NCBI GenBank assembly: GCA_027310825.1
Contig: DAIDAC010000002.1
Coordinates: forward strand, 62,001 to 126,000
From: Candidatus Micrarchaeaceae archaeon
GTDB taxonomy: Archaea; Micrarchaeota; Micrarchaeia; Micrarchaeales; Micrarchaeaceae
Reading direction: 5' to 3'
DNA length: 64,000 nt
The notes under the pieces were generated by a model, which saw nothing but the letters and a program-made list of their open reading frames with translations, was not told the origin of the DNA and did no database searches. This document shows positions 49,232-58,606 of this stretch, piece by piece. Position 1 is the stretch's first letter. Each line of letters starts with the position of its first letter. A program made the translations under genes and the position numbers.

Positions 49232-49507
49232 TTAAGCCAGCCTCTTTATGATGTGGTAACCGAACTGAGTCCTCACCAATCCGGAAACTTGTCCCACTTG
49301 AAGCGCGAACGTGGCCTGTTCGAACTCCCTTACCATGACGCCATGGCCGAAAAAGCCGAGGTCTCCGCCCTGCTTCCTGTTTCCGTCAAGCGAATACTCC
49401 GCAGCAAGCTTTGCGAAACTCTCGCCCCTGTTCAGCTTGTCAAGCACTTCTTGTGCAGTCGACATCTTCTCCACCAATATGTGCGCGCATCTTATTTTGT
49501 CTGCCAT
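49232..49507 (-). CDS. Parvulin-type peptidyl-prolyl isomerase
   Basis: 91 residues, just a PpiC/rotamase domain: MADKIRCAHILVEKMSTAQE, then FAKLAAEYSLDGNRKQGGDL and LVRTQFGYHIIKRL. It catalyses cis/trans proline isomerisation and may act as a folding helper in the cytoplasm, as no signal peptide is seen. Follows the ZIP gene by 9 nt. Confidence 0.9.
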   Translation of the reverse strand: MADKIRCAHILVEKMSTAQEVLDKLNRGESFAKLAAEYSLDGNRKQGGDLGFFGHGVMVREFEQATFALQVGQVSGLVRTQFGYHIIKRLA

Positions 49508-49516
49508 GCTATCACG

Positions 49517-50239
49517 TTATACTATTGAAGTAAGAACCAATATTAGAATTACCGCAAGCCCCATGAAAAGCATCATTCTCAAAGGAGGGTGGTTGAACGT
49601 CTCTCTCAAAATGCTTGATGCTCCTATGTAAAGGAATTCTCCAACGAAGATTGCAAGTATCACAGCAAGGTAAGCCTCGTTGAGAGCAACAAGGTAAACT
49701 GTGACAATGACACCGAGCACAGGAGCTATTGCGTCGATTCCAAGGAACAGCTTCGCGTATTTTGTGCTCGCCTTGTTCCTGAACATGATTGTCACTGTGT
49801 TTATTCCGTCAGTGAAGTCGTGGAATATCACTGCGAGTGCGACTATTATCCCTATGCTTGGGCTTACCAGATAAGCAGAGCCTATCGCCACTCCGTCAAG
49901 GAAGCTGTGTATGCAGAGGCTACCTGCTCCGACCGGGCCCATGATGTGGCCATGTTCCTCTTTGCTTTCATGATGGTGCGTAAGGAAATACCGTTCAAGG
50001 AAGCTGTAGAACAGATATGAAAACACGACAACGATCATCACGTCTCTTACAGATATGCCTGCCATCTGCGCAGTTGCTATGCTCTCCGGCAGTATGTCGA
50101 GGAATGCAACTGCAACAAGCGCACCGGCAGCGAACGCAAAAAAGAGCGGCAGATGCTTCTTCAGCTTTATCGCAGCCGTTCCTCCTACCAACGTAGATAT
50201 GAATGTCAATGCCGCTAGGCCAAGTACGATGTAGCTCAT
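49517..50239 (-). CDS. ZIP-family metal transporter
   Basis: 240 residues from ATG 50239. Eight hydrophobic segments; a His-rich loop (HHHESKEEHGH) between TM3 and TM4; the metal-binding TM4/TM5 motifs LCIHSFLDGVAIG and FHDFTDGINT. Probably takes up zinc or iron. The ATG overlaps the stop of the beta-CASP gene by ATGA. Confidence 0.88.
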   Translation of the reverse strand: MSYIVLGLAALTFISTLVGGTAAIKLKKHLPLFFAFAAGALVAVAFLDILPESIATAQMAGISVRDVMIVVVFSYLFYSFLERYFLTHHHESKEEHGHIMGPVGAGSLCIHSFLDGVAIGSAYLVSPSIGIIVALAVIFHDFTDGINTVTIMFRNKASTKYAKLFLGIDAIAPVLGVIVTVYLVALNEAYLAVILAIFVGEFLYIGASSILRETFNHPPLRMMLFMGLAVILILVLTSIV

Positions 50240-51195
50240 GCCCTTACCTTGTTGTAGCACAGATTAGCGAACGGTTCAGCTGAATAGCCTTCGCTTCTCA
50301 GATTCCATGCGAATTCTGCAGCGCTGCCTCCGTATGTGAAGACCTCTTTTGCCCCGGTCGCATCTATGTATGCCTTCGCCTGTTGGAAGTCTGCGTGGTC
50401 GCTTAGCGGGAACTGAGCATCTGTCTTGAAGTTATACATCTTTGAGAAGCCGGTAGCGACAGCGGTGAAAACCCTTTTTCCGTAGAGAGAGCAAAGCTGC
50501 ACAGATATCTGGTCGAGCATGTGCGGTTCTACTATACCTACAAAGTTCCCCTTCAACAGCTCGTCGTGCCCGCTGTTTTCGTCGTATGCAGATGCATAGT
50601 CGAGCTTCACGCCGCTTGCACAATAGACTTTGTTGATGTTGCTAATCTTCTTGTTGACTACCGGGACTATGCTCATCTCGTTCAGCAGCGCGATTATCTC
50701 CTGTGTTTTTCCAAGCGCGTATGTGCCGAACAGGACAATGCCTTCCTGCAGCCTTCTCTCTGTCCATTTCTGTATGTCGCGTTCTGTTTCGCTGCGTTCG
50801 TCGAAGACAAGATCCTTTTGCGGATATGTCGAATCAAGTATTACGATGTCAGCGCGTTCAACCTGCAGTTGGTTGCATGCTCTCGACTTCTGCATCTGGA
50901 AGTCTCCGGTGTAGATTATCCTTTTTCCGGTGCTCTCGTCATCGATGACTATCTGTTTTGAGCCCAGCATGTGCCCCGCGTCTAGCATTTTTATGCAGCT
51001 CGGAACCTTTTGCACTCTGACTATATCTCTGTTGTGTATCGTCTTCAGAAGCGCAGCGGTTTCGTCGCTCGCGATGACGCTCTTCGAGCTTTTTATCGAT
51101 GAAATGTGGTCGGAATGGGCGTGCGAGACAAAGTCTGCAGTGGCTCCAGCCTCTTTTCTGTCTAGCGAAAGCTCCAGGTCGTTTAAGCTTATCAT
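50236..51195 (-). CDS. Beta-CASP metallo-beta-lactamase-fold nuclease
   Basis: 319 residues. Metal motifs: FVSHAHSDHISSIK (motif 2), MLDAGHMLGSKQIV (motif 3), ILDSTYPQ (motif 4) and the beta-CASP AVATGFSKM with the C-terminal FPLSDHADFQQ. This is the Artemis/mRNA-3'-end-processing (COG1236) group, which cuts RNA or DNA. Shorter than CPSF-73-type proteins and lacks KH domains, so a DNA- or RNA-repair enzyme is possible. It is first in the operon with ZIP and parvulin genes. Confidence 0.85.
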   Translation of the reverse strand: MISLNDLELSLDRKEAGATADFVSHAHSDHISSIKSSKSVIASDETAALLKTIHNRDIVRVQKVPSCIKMLDAGHMLGSKQIVIDDESTGKRIIYTGDFQMQKSRACNQLQVERADIVILDSTYPQKDLVFDERSETERDIQKWTERRLQEGIVLFGTYALGKTQEIIALLNEMSIVPVVNKKISNINKVYCASGVKLDYASAYDENSGHDELLKGNFVGIVEPHMLDQISVQLCSLYGKRVFTAVATGFSKMYNFKTDAQFPLSDHADFQQAKAYIDATGAKEVFTYGGSAAEFAWNLRSEGYSAEPFANLCYNKVRA

Positions 51196-51270
51196 CTAGT
51201 CGCCTATCACTATAGAAAAGAGCATATTAAATAGATTACTGAATCAAAAAGTATTGCCAGTGGTGACTTT

Positions 51271-52197
51271 TTGGCAGAGAACGTAATCATAATTGGATCA
51301 GGACCTGCGGGTCTAGCCGCTGCAGTGTACACTGCAAGAGAGGACTTCAAGCCATTGGTCATAGCGGGCGCGATTCCAGGAGGTCAGTTGCTTCTTACTA
51401 CGGTAGTTGAAAACATGCCTGGATTCCCGGAAGGAGTGATGGGCCCAGAGCTGATTGAAAAGATGACAAAGCAGGCGCAGAGATTCGGAGCAAGAATGGT
51501 CAACGAAGATGTTGTTGACGTCGACTTCAGCAAAAAGCCATTCAAGGTAAAGACTGCATCAAAGACCTACGAAGGCAACACGGTAATAATTGCGACAGGA
51601 GCCACTGCCCAACTTCTTGGAATTCCTTCTGAGATGGAACACATGGGCAAAGGTGTCAGCACTTGCGCGACTTGCGACGGGGCCTTCTTCAAAGGAAAGG
51701 CCAACGTAGTAGTTGTCGGCGGTGGAGACACTGCAATGGAAGACTCAAACTTCCTCACACGGTTCGTAAAGCAAGTAACGATCGTCCACAGAAGAGACGC
51801 GTTCAGGGCAAGCAAGATAATGCAGCAGCACGTGCTCGAGAATCCGAAGATAAAGGTCATGTGGAACAGCGCAGTTGAAGAAATACTTGGAAAAGATGCA
51901 ACCGGCGTAGAAGGGGTAAAAATAAAAGACGTCAACACCGGCAAAGTCACAACTGTCCCTTGCCAAGGCGTATTCATAGCGATTGGTTACAAACCGAGCA
52001 CAGGTTTCTTGGTTGGAAAGCTTCCGCTTGACCAGAAGGGATACATAGTCGTCAAAGACGAAGTGCTTACAAACATACCTGGAATATTTGTCGCCGGTGA
52101 CGTTGCCGACCATTACTATAGGCAAGCAGGAACTGCCGCAGCTGCTGGAATAAAGGCCGCGCTGCATGTTCGTGAGTATTTACAGGAAATGGGGTAA
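51271..52197 (+). CDS. trxB: Thioredoxin-disulfide reductase
   Basis: 308 residues from TTG 51271, with GGTGA 4 nt upstream. FAD-binding IIIGSGPAGLAAAVYTARED, the redox-active CATCDGAFFKG, the NADPH-binding VVVGGGDTAMED and the C-terminal FAD motif GIFVAGDVADHYYRQAG. It reduces thioredoxin and would support the peroxiredoxin at 55117-55572. It is convergent with dinB. Confidence 0.95.
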   Translation: MAENVIIIGSGPAGLAAAVYTAREDFKPLVIAGAIPGGQLLLTTVVENMPGFPEGVMGPELIEKMTKQAQRFGARMVNEDVVDVDFSKKPFKVKTASKTYEGNTVIIATGATAQLLGIPSEMEHMGKGVSTCATCDGAFFKGKANVVVVGGGDTAMEDSNFLTRFVKQVTIVHRRDAFRASKIMQQHVLENPKIKVMWNSAVEEILGKDATGVEGVKIKDVNTGKVTTVPCQGVFIAIGYKPSTGFLVGKLPLDQKGYIVVKDEVLTNIPGIFVAGDVADHYYRQAGTAAAAGIKAALHVREYLQEMG

Positions 52198-53250
52198 TCA
52201 GAAAAGCTTCTTCTGCTGTTTCTTCTCTGATCCAAACGAAGAAATCCTCACGCCAACCTTCCGTATCTGCTTGTCTGCGATTAGCTCTCTTATAAGTTCA
52301 TGAGAAGTTTGCTTTAGCACGTCCACAGAATCAGTAAATTCTGGAAGGCTCTTGCTTTTCAACTTTTCACTGAAGTCAGAGTATCTTGCCTTGACTGTTA
52401 TTGTTTTGTAATGGAGATCCTGCCTCTTTGCATCTGCTATTACCTCATCTGAAAGCATGTCGAGCATAGGATCAATCTTCTTCGGGTCGCTAGTCTTCGT
52501 TTCAAGCGTTCGCTCTCTGCTCACCGAAAGGACTTTCCATACCTCTATGACTTTGCTGTTGTCTTTTCCGTTCGCCAGGTTGTAAAGCTCACGCCCGAAA
52601 GACCCTGCAACTGCTGCAAGTGCTGTTGGATTCGACTTTGCCAACTGGTCTATCGTTTTTATGCCAGAAAGCCCAAGTCGTTCCTTTGTCTTTGGCCCAA
52701 CTCCAGGAATCTTGTCGACGTCTTTTCCTTCGAGGAACTTCACAATATCCTTTTCTGTGACGACTTTCAGCCCATCCGGCTTTGCGGCGTCGCAAACCAT
52801 CTTCGCGAATATCTTTCCGGAGCTTATTCCTACAGTGCAGGGCAATCCAAGCTCTTTGCTGACACGTTCCTTCAAGTCCTTGCCAAGCTTCTCCGCTTTC
52901 TGGTAGTCGATCTCGCCCAGATCAAGCGCAGCTTCATCTATGCTAAGCACTTCCGTCGGGTATTTGTACGACTTTAGGAGTGTCATAACCTTCTGCGAAA
53001 TCTGTTCGTAATATTCGTGGTCTGCAGGCACGTAAACAAGATCAGGCTTTATCTTCAGGGCCGTCGCAACAGGCATTGCGCTCCTTATCCCTGCTCTCTT
53101 TGCCGCGTAGCTTGCTGTCTCGACAACTCCCCTAAGCTTGTGCTCTTCGTCTCCGGTGCCTACTACGAATATCTTCCCGTTCAGTTCAGGCCTTCTAAGC
53201 AACTCGCACGATGCGTAGAACGAATCCATGTCGACAAAAAGAACTGCCAC
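52198..53250 (-). CDS. dinB: DNA polymerase IV (Y family)
   Basis: 350 residues, full length. ALFVDMDSF-type start reads MAVLFVDMDSFYASCELLRR; other marks are YAAKRAGIRSAMPVATALK, LSIDEAALDLG with the catalytic acidic pair, and helix-hairpin-helix IPGVGPKTKERLGLSGIKT. The little-finger domain follows with RERTLETKTSDPK. Translesion synthesis. Unlike Dpo4 it has no visible PIP box at the end except KKQQKKLF, which resembles QxxLF and may bind the clamp. Last gene of a four-gene unit. Confidence 0.93.
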   Translation of the reverse strand: MAVLFVDMDSFYASCELLRRPELNGKIFVVGTGDEEHKLRGVVETASYAAKRAGIRSAMPVATALKIKPDLVYVPADHEYYEQISQKVMTLLKSYKYPTEVLSIDEAALDLGEIDYQKAEKLGKDLKERVSKELGLPCTVGISSGKIFAKMVCDAAKPDGLKVVTEKDIVKFLEGKDVDKIPGVGPKTKERLGLSGIKTIDQLAKSNPTALAAVAGSFGRELYNLANGKDNSKVIEVWKVLSVSRERTLETKTSDPKKIDPMLDMLSDEVIADAKRQDLHYKTITVKARYSDFSEKLKSKSLPEFTDSVDVLKQTSHELIRELIADKQIRKVGVRISSFGSEKKQQKKLF

Positions 53251-53260
53251 GTTATCAGTA

Positions 53261-53953
53261 TTATTTGGTCGCAGTTAGTATAAATGCAGCGCCGAACGAC
53301 AGATTCCTCAACTTCACATCCTTGAAGCCTGCTTCCTGCACCATTTTGAAAAGCCTGTTCTTGTCGAACTTCCAAAGGCTGTCGATAAGATACTGGTATG
53401 CATTCGAATTGTATTTCGCTGCAATCGTTGGTACGATTCTGAAGTAGTACAGTTTGTAGAACGCGCTCATGGCTCCTGTCGGCCGCGCCACTTCCAGGAA
53501 CACGATTTTGCCGCCTGGCCTCAGCACTCTGTGCGATTCCTGCACGAACTTCTCCAGCGAGTCGAAGTTCCTTAGCGCGAATCCGCATGTCACTATGTCG
53601 TAACTGTTGTCAGGAGAGGTCGGCACAAGCACGTCTGCTACTCTGAAAGTCACGTTTGTCAATCCTTGCTCCTGTACTTTCTGCTTTGCTATGGATAGCA
53701 TGTCCTCGTTGAAGTCCATGCCTAGTACCTCTACGCTTTTGTTGCGCCTCTTCGCCTCCTCGCATATTGCAATTGTAAGATCCCCTGTTCCAGTGGCTAC
53801 GTCGACAACGCTGATTCTGTCTCTGGCAAGCGCGCAACACTCCGCGGCAGCCTTCTTCCTCCACCTTATGTCTGCGCCAAAGCTGAGCTTGTGGTTGACA
53901 GTATCGTAGTGCTTTGCGATTGTGGAGAACATCTCCTTTATCTGATCGCTCAT
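53261..53953 (-). CDS. ubiE: Demethylmenaquinone methyltransferase (UbiE/MenG)
   Basis: 230 residues from ATG 53953 (MSDQIKEMFSTIAKHYDTVN), with GGTGGAT upstream; an in-frame GTG lies at 53965. Family motifs: HKLSFGADIRWRKKA, VVDVATGTGDLTIAI, VTCGFALRNFDSLEKFVQES and HRVLRPGGKIVFLEV. It adds a methyl group in menaquinone or ubiquinone synthesis, which fits with the succinate dehydrogenase in this window. Distance to the next gene is 10 nt. Confidence 0.9.
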   Translation of the reverse strand: MSDQIKEMFSTIAKHYDTVNHKLSFGADIRWRKKAAAECCALARDRISVVDVATGTGDLTIAICEEAKRRNKSVEVLGMDFNEDMLSIAKQKVQEQGLTNVTFRVADVLVPTSPDNSYDIVTCGFALRNFDSLEKFVQESHRVLRPGGKIVFLEVARPTGAMSAFYKLYYFRIVPTIAAKYNSNAYQYLIDSLWKFDKNRLFKMVQEAGFKDVKLRNLSFGAAFILTATK

Positions 53954-53968
53954 AGTCCAATCCACCCA

Positions 53969-55120
53969 CTATTGTATGTTCTTGCCCTGCTTTATTAAAC
54001 TGTCGTATTTGGTTAGTGTATTGTCTAACCTGAAGCCTTTTATGAACTCCAGAGCTCCTTTCGCAAGCTTCTCTCTTAATTTCTTGTCGCAGTAGAACTT
54101 GCAGAACTTGTCGGCGAAGTCTCCAGCATCCATAAACTCGTACACCAATCCGTTCTTGCCATCGCTGACCATGCGCTGCTCAGGCTTCAACGACAGAAGC
54201 GCGTTGTTCGAATTGTTGATAAGCAAAGGGAGCCCGCACGCCATAGCTTCGAGGAATGTCCTTCCAGGGCTTTCCCACAACGACGTCGATACAAAGAACG
54301 ATGCGTTGTTGTACTCCTTGACAAGCTCTTTCCCGTGCGCAGGTCCATTTAATGTCACGTTCTTTTCAAGTCCGGCATCTTCTATCTGCTCCCTATAGCG
54401 GGCAATGTGTATTCCGTCTCCGACTATTTTGAGAAGGTGCTTGCCTCTGAGCTCTTTGTGCTCGTCTACCAGCAGTTTCATGCTGTTTATCATGAAGGTT
54501 ATCCTTTTCTGGTTCTCGTCTAGCCTTCCCACATAGAGCGCGCTGCCCGTGCTCTTTATCTTCATCTTTTTGTAGATGTCGTCGGGGGCGATAGGTATGT
54601 AAGACACTCTTGTCTTTTTCTCAAACGAATTCTTTGCAGTTTCTTCCTGCTCAGCTGTTATCGCGACATAAGCGTAGAGCCATCTCTTCATTGTAGTAAC
54701 AAGATAGAAGACGGCAGGCATTCTCGGATGTATTTTTGTGAAGTCCTTGAGGTTGAGCATCACGTTTGCTCTGTCGGTGTAGATGACTTTTGTGTTGTTG
54801 TGCATCTTCATGTATTCGTCGACGACAAGAACGTCTCTTATCGAGTTCATGAAGATGTAATCATAGTCTGTGTTTAGGATGTGTTCCTTTGTGACGGCTT
54901 TCTTCTTTGTGAATGCGGAAAAATCAGCGAAGAAGTCAACGCTGTGCCTCGTCTTGGTAAAGTGTTCATATAGCTGGAACGAGGCTTTTGCAGCCCCACC
55001 GAAAGTTCCCTGTTTTTTTCTCGATCGATCCACCGCTACTATTATTCTGGCAAGCGGCGACGACACTTTTATCTGGCTCGGAGGCAACGACCCGGTTTCA
55101 GTTATGAGTATGCGCATCAT
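53969..55120 (-). CDS. Group 1 (GT4-like) glycosyltransferase
   Basis: 383 residues. N-terminal acceptor-binding half (GGAAKASFQLYEHFTKT) and a GT-B C-terminal half: LYVGRLDENQKRITFMINSM, KIVGDGIH, VTLNGPAHGKELVKEYNNAS and SLWESPGRTFLEAMACGLPL with the E-x7-E motif. It transfers a sugar from a nucleotide donor, probably for surface glycans. Start ATG overlaps the peroxiredoxin stop by 4 bp. Confidence 0.85.
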   Translation of the reverse strand: MMRILITETGSLPPSQIKVSSPLARIIVAVDRSRKKQGTFGGAAKASFQLYEHFTKTRHSVDFFADFSAFTKKKAVTKEHILNTDYDYIFMNSIRDVLVVDEYMKMHNNTKVIYTDRANVMLNLKDFTKIHPRMPAVFYLVTTMKRWLYAYVAITAEQEETAKNSFEKKTRVSYIPIAPDDIYKKMKIKSTGSALYVGRLDENQKRITFMINSMKLLVDEHKELRGKHLLKIVGDGIHIARYREQIEDAGLEKNVTLNGPAHGKELVKEYNNASFFVSTSLWESPGRTFLEAMACGLPLLINNSNNALLSLKPEQRMVSDGKNGLVYEFMDAGDFADKFCKFYCDKKLREKLAKGALEFIKGFRLDNTLTKYDSLIKQGKNIQ

Positions 55121-55572
55121 TTCAATCCTTTTAGAAATTCCACTACTGCGTCTGCGTGGCCTGGCGCATTTACATCGCCGAAGTCCTTTATCACTATTCC
55201 ATTTTTGTCAAGAACGAAAGTTTTTCTTTTTGTCCCTCCTTTGAAGATTCCGCTGTCACGGAATGCGTCGTATTCCTTGATCACTTTGCTTTCCGGGTCA
55301 GACAGCAGCAGTATCTTCAATCCGTATTTGTCCCTGAACCTGCAGTGCGAATCGTAATCGTCTTTGCTTATGCCGACCACGTCTGCGCCGAGCTTTTTGA
55401 TGTCAAGATATCGTTTGGTGAAGTCGTTTGCCTCTATAGTGCAGCCAGGCGTGTCGTCCTTTGGATAGAAATACACGACCAGCGGCTTACCGCTAAACTC
55501 CTTCAGCGAATGCCTCTTCCCGTCGCTCCCGGCGAGGTCGAAATCAGGTGCTTTGGCTCCCTCCTTTATCAT
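55117..55572 (-). CDS. bcp: Thioredoxin-dependent peroxiredoxin (BCP/PrxQ type)
   Basis: 151 residues from ATG 55572; GGTGGT is 4 nt before it. The active site YFYPKDDTPGCTIEANDF contains the peroxidatic Cys, with no second Cys at the PrxQ position five residues on, so it may be a 1-Cys form. End motif is FVLDKNGIVIKDF. It removes hydroperoxides and likely uses thioredoxin reductase nearby. First gene of the unit with the glycosyltransferase, UbiE and DinB. Confidence 0.9.
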   Translation of the reverse strand: MIKEGAKAPDFDLAGSDGKRHSLKEFSGKPLVVYFYPKDDTPGCTIEANDFTKRYLDIKKLGADVVGISKDDYDSHCRFRDKYGLKILLLSDPESKVIKEYDAFRDSGIFKGGTKRKTFVLDKNGIVIKDFGDVNAPGHADAVVEFLKGLK

Positions 55573-55634
55573 CGTACCACCATACAAATATAAACACGAA
55601 AACTTATATACTAAGACATAATAAGGATTTGTTT

Positions 55635-56303
55635 ATGTCGATATTCTCAGGCTTGTTCAACAAGAGCAAAGTTGTAGTCAGCAGCATTAACGTCAAGTGG
55701 AGGGGCAACACCCACTCGCTAGGAAGAATGCCAGTTAACGGCAAGACTTTCGAGATAAGCATACCATTCCAAAACAAGCCGCAAGACGATTACTCATTCC
55801 TGAAGGCGCAGGCAAAGCCGCCTGTCACGATAAAGAACATCGTGGTTAAGGAACCCTTCAAGCTGGTTTCTGTGACGCCGACGGTTCCGGCGAGCATCAA
55901 CGAAAACGAAAAGACGATATTCAAGGTCAAGCTCGAGGCTCCGCAGTACAACTACGAGGGTCCGCTCGATGTAGAGCTTATATCGGAGGCAACCGACCTA
56001 GTGCACGTCGAAATATCGAAGATTGGGCTGAAGACTCCTGACAACAGCATAGAGATAAAGGACAAACCGAAGATAATGGATGTGTCAAGGGGCCAGGTGT
56101 TCAAGCAAAACCTCCACCTATACGGTGCAGTCAACATCGGAACAGAGATAAAGAAGATAGAAATACTGCCGCCATTCACGTTTGTCAGCTCTGACCCGAA
56201 GATTCCGTTCAAGATAGATAACAAAACAGGATTCCTGATCGACATATACGTGCAGGCTCCGCAGTCAAATTACGGCGGGCCTTTGGAAATAACGATGTCG
56301 TAA
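55635..56303 (+). CDS. Hypothetical protein with two Ig-like beta repeats
   Basis: 222 residues from ATG 55635, about 30 nt after the TATA box CTTATATACT. Two beta-sandwich-like units end in the same phrase: LEAPQYNYEGPLDVELI near residue 115 and VQAPQSNYGGPLEITMS at the C-terminus. No signal peptide or anchor, so it is probably cytosolic. Likely an internal duplication. Function unknown. Confidence 0.6.
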   Translation: MSIFSGLFNKSKVVVSSINVKWRGNTHSLGRMPVNGKTFEISIPFQNKPQDDYSFLKAQAKPPVTIKNIVVKEPFKLVSVTPTVPASINENEKTIFKVKLEAPQYNYEGPLDVELISEATDLVHVEISKIGLKTPDNSIEIKDKPKIMDVSRGQVFKQNLHLYGAVNIGTEIKKIEILPPFTFVSSDPKIPFKIDNKTGFLIDIYVQAPQSNYGGPLEITMS

Positions 56304-57269
56304 TCACTTCTCCTTTCCGACAAGAGCGAGCTGCGCAAGCATCGCCTCGAGTTGTATTCTTTCGTTTGCGCCTTCAACTATCCTGAAGTTCGCCTCACCG
56401 AGCTGTACAACGATCTTCAACTTCTTTCTTTCATCGATGTTAAGGTTCTGCGTTTCTTTGTAACACTGAGTAATTATATCCTCTGCGCTCATTCCCTGCT
56501 TTAGCATAAGGTTGTCGAGCTCAGTCCTCGCGGACTCGAAATCTCCTTCTATCGAGTGCTTGAGCATGGCGATTATCTCCTTCGGCCTTGCTTTCGCCGC
56601 TACTTCATAGATGCTCATCTCGGTTATCTTGTTGCTCTGCATTGCCGAGCTCTGGAGTATGTTTGTAAGCTTCCTTAGGTCGCCGTCGCCGACGTATATG
56701 AGTGCGTCTATGGCCTTGGGCTCTATGTCCAGGCCCTCTGCCTTGACTATCCTTCCTACATACTCTCTCATGTCCTCTTCTCCCAGGGGCTTGAACCTGA
56801 AGACAACGCACCTGCTTTGGATCGGCTCTATTATCTTGCTGGCGTAGTTTGCGCTGAGCACGAAGCGGGTTTCCTTGGCGAACTTCTCCATAGTCCTTCT
56901 GAGCGCGTGCTGCGCATCTCCAGTCAGCGAATCAGCTTCATCGAGGAATATTATCTTGATCGGAACCTTTGCCATTGATCTGGTCTTCGCGAACTCCTTG
57001 ACTTCTCCTCTTATGACATCGATTCCTCTTGTATCCGATGCATTGAGCTCCTTGAAAGCGCTGCTCAGTTCGTCTTTGTAAAGGTCGTTTGCCATTGCAA
57101 TCGCGCAAGTGGTCTTTCCTATTCCAGCAGAGCCTGCGAATATCATGCTTGGAAAGTTGCCTTTCTCGACAAACGACTTCAGCCTTCCCACAATTAGCTT
57201 TTGCCCTATCACGTCGTCTAGGTTGTGAGGTCTATATTTCTCAATCCACGGCAAGTCTGGCATCTGCAT
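56304..57269 (-). CDS. rfcS: Replication factor C small subunit
   Basis: 321 residues. Walker A is FAGSAGIGKTTCAIAMA, Walker B IIFLDEADSLTGDAQHALRR, the SRC motif appears as PIQSRCVVFRF, and RPHNLDDVIGQ is at the start. It is the clamp-loader subunit for PCNA. MQMPDL has two possible ATGs (57269, 57263). Convergent with the Ig-like gene, ending next to it. Confidence 0.95.
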   Translation of the reverse strand: MQMPDLPWIEKYRPHNLDDVIGQKLIVGRLKSFVEKGNFPSMIFAGSAGIGKTTCAIAMANDLYKDELSSAFKELNASDTRGIDVIRGEVKEFAKTRSMAKVPIKIIFLDEADSLTGDAQHALRRTMEKFAKETRFVLSANYASKIIEPIQSRCVVFRFKPLGEEDMREYVGRIVKAEGLDIEPKAIDALIYVGDGDLRKLTNILQSSAMQSNKITEMSIYEVAAKARPKEIIAMLKHSIEGDFESARTELDNLMLKQGMSAEDIITQCYKETQNLNIDERKKLKIVVQLGEANFRIVEGANERIQLEAMLAQLALVGKEK

Positions 57270-57365
57270 TAATCGGCACCTAGAAAACAGAGAACAATAA
57301 GTATCTGTGCGATGTCTTTAATAAGATTATCCCTAAATTACTATCCACCAGTAACTCTTACTTAT

Positions 57366-57438
57366 GGGGATGTACGCTAACCTGGTAGACTACTAGCTTT
57401 GGGAGCTAGTCGTCCGAGTTCAAATCTCGGCATCCCCA
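57366..57438 (+). tRNA. tRNA-Pro(UGG)
   Basis: Acceptor GGGGATG/CATCCCC, anticodon stem CTAGC/GCTAG with loop TTTGGGA (anticodon TGG, codon CCA), T stem CCGAG/CTCGG with TTCAAAT loop, discriminator A. 73 nt, no CCA encoded and no intron. Confidence 0.9.
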
Positions 57439-57445
57439 TTTCTAA

Positions 57446-57970
57446 TTAGCTAATCATCCTGACGTACTCTGGAATTCCGTCCTTCAATACTCTTCTTAGC
57501 AGAGCGACAGGCTTGCTCGGCACACTCTTTATTGGCAACAGCCACAGGTGCGTATGTGCGTCCTCTAAAACCAGGAAAAACCTCGACACTCTGTCAGCTG
57601 TTCCGTATTCCCGGTAGCTTTCATGAACTACATCTCCGACTGCAAGATGCGGCGTCCTGCCATTCCATCGTCCGTACCTGTCCCAATTTTCAGAGCCGTG
57701 GTGGTTGCTGTAAAATAGCGTATACCCTTTTGGTATCTTTGCATGGTCCATTTCTGGTATTTCCGCCTCAGAATACATGCGGAAAGCTTGGCTTCCTTCA
57801 CCGAGCATTATGTGTAGTCTCGCCATCCTAGAGCTACTGATTTGCTGCACGCCCGCAGTTCCATTGGCAGGCCAATGCCTGTCGACTATCATGCAATTGC
57901 GTTCGCATTTCGGCGTGCATTTATCGAAGTCAAGCCGTGTAATCAGTTGCACACTTGATTTTGTTGCCAT
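57446..57970 (-). CDS. Hypothetical protein, 174 residues
   Basis: From ATG 57970 (MATKSSVQLITRLDFDKCTP). Four Cys in the first third (KCTPKCERNC plus a Cys-less follow-on) could bind a metal. The middle is beta-rich with YTLFYSNHHGSENWDRYGRW and the end has SRFFLVLEDAHTHLWLLPIK. The start is 14 nt after the upstream stop. Family not recognised. Confidence 0.55.
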   Translation of the reverse strand: MATKSSVQLITRLDFDKCTPKCERNCMIVDRHWPANGTAGVQQISSSRMARLHIMLGEGSQAFRMYSEAEIPEMDHAKIPKGYTLFYSNHHGSENWDRYGRWNGRTPHLAVGDVVHESYREYGTADRVSRFFLVLEDAHTHLWLLPIKSVPSKPVALLRRVLKDGIPEYVRMIS

Positions 57971-57984
57971 CGATACGCACTTCA

Positions 57985-58434
57985 CTATCTCTCAGACACT
58001 CTGCCCCCTCTAAAGGATACCAGCAGCAGAACAACGCCTATTCCAACCATTATAATCTCGACCAGGTTATCCATGAGGAATCCTTGGTTTAATTGGCCTG
58101 GCGCATAATTGTTCTTGTTGACCAAGACTGGGATATTGGAACCTACCGGATAAGTTGCTGTCTCATTCTGCGTTGCAAAGATTGTGACATTTCCGCTACT
58201 AACATTGTTCCATTTGTAAGTGTACGTAATCATGTATTCGGTACACGCATAGCTTGGGCCAAGTCTCCCTCCGCCGCAATATGTGGATTGCGCTCCAGAC
58301 GCGATGACCTTTGCAGTCACTGGTATGTAATTTACAGAGTTTGTATACAGAAGATAGATCCCAAGCAGCACGAAAAGTATGCCTGCAAATCTGTAAATCG
58401 GCTTTCTGGCTTCTGGGGGTACATATCCTGCCAT
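57985..58434 (-). CDS. Two-TM membrane protein (DUF3592-like)
   Basis: 149 residues from ATG 58434; GGATGATC, close to the anti-Shine-Dalgarno complement, precedes it (an in-frame TTG lies at 58446). One transmembrane helix near the start (FAGILFVLLGIYLLYTNS), an outer domain with YMITYTYKWNN and NKNNYAPGQL, and a second helix at the end (IIMVGIGVVLLLVSF). The layout resembles DUF3592 proteins. Two Cys in the outer domain. Confidence 0.6.
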   Translation of the reverse strand: MAGYVPPEARKPIYRFAGILFVLLGIYLLYTNSVNYIPVTAKVIASGAQSTYCGGGRLGPSYACTEYMITYTYKWNNVSSGNVTIFATQNETATYPVGSNIPVLVNKNNYAPGQLNQGFLMDNLVEIIMVGIGVVLLLVSFRGGRVSER

Positions 58435-58606
58435 ACGATCATCCAATGCTGCGTCTGTCTACTTAGTCTTATCACAATATTTATTGCTTGGTATTATCGG
58501 TGTGTTTCATACGAACCTCAATACGTCAATCAACACTTTTCTGGAAAGCTTTTAAAAGCTCAGGTCAAATTCATAATCCGCGTAATTTTAGAGGGGAGAC
58601 CAGTTC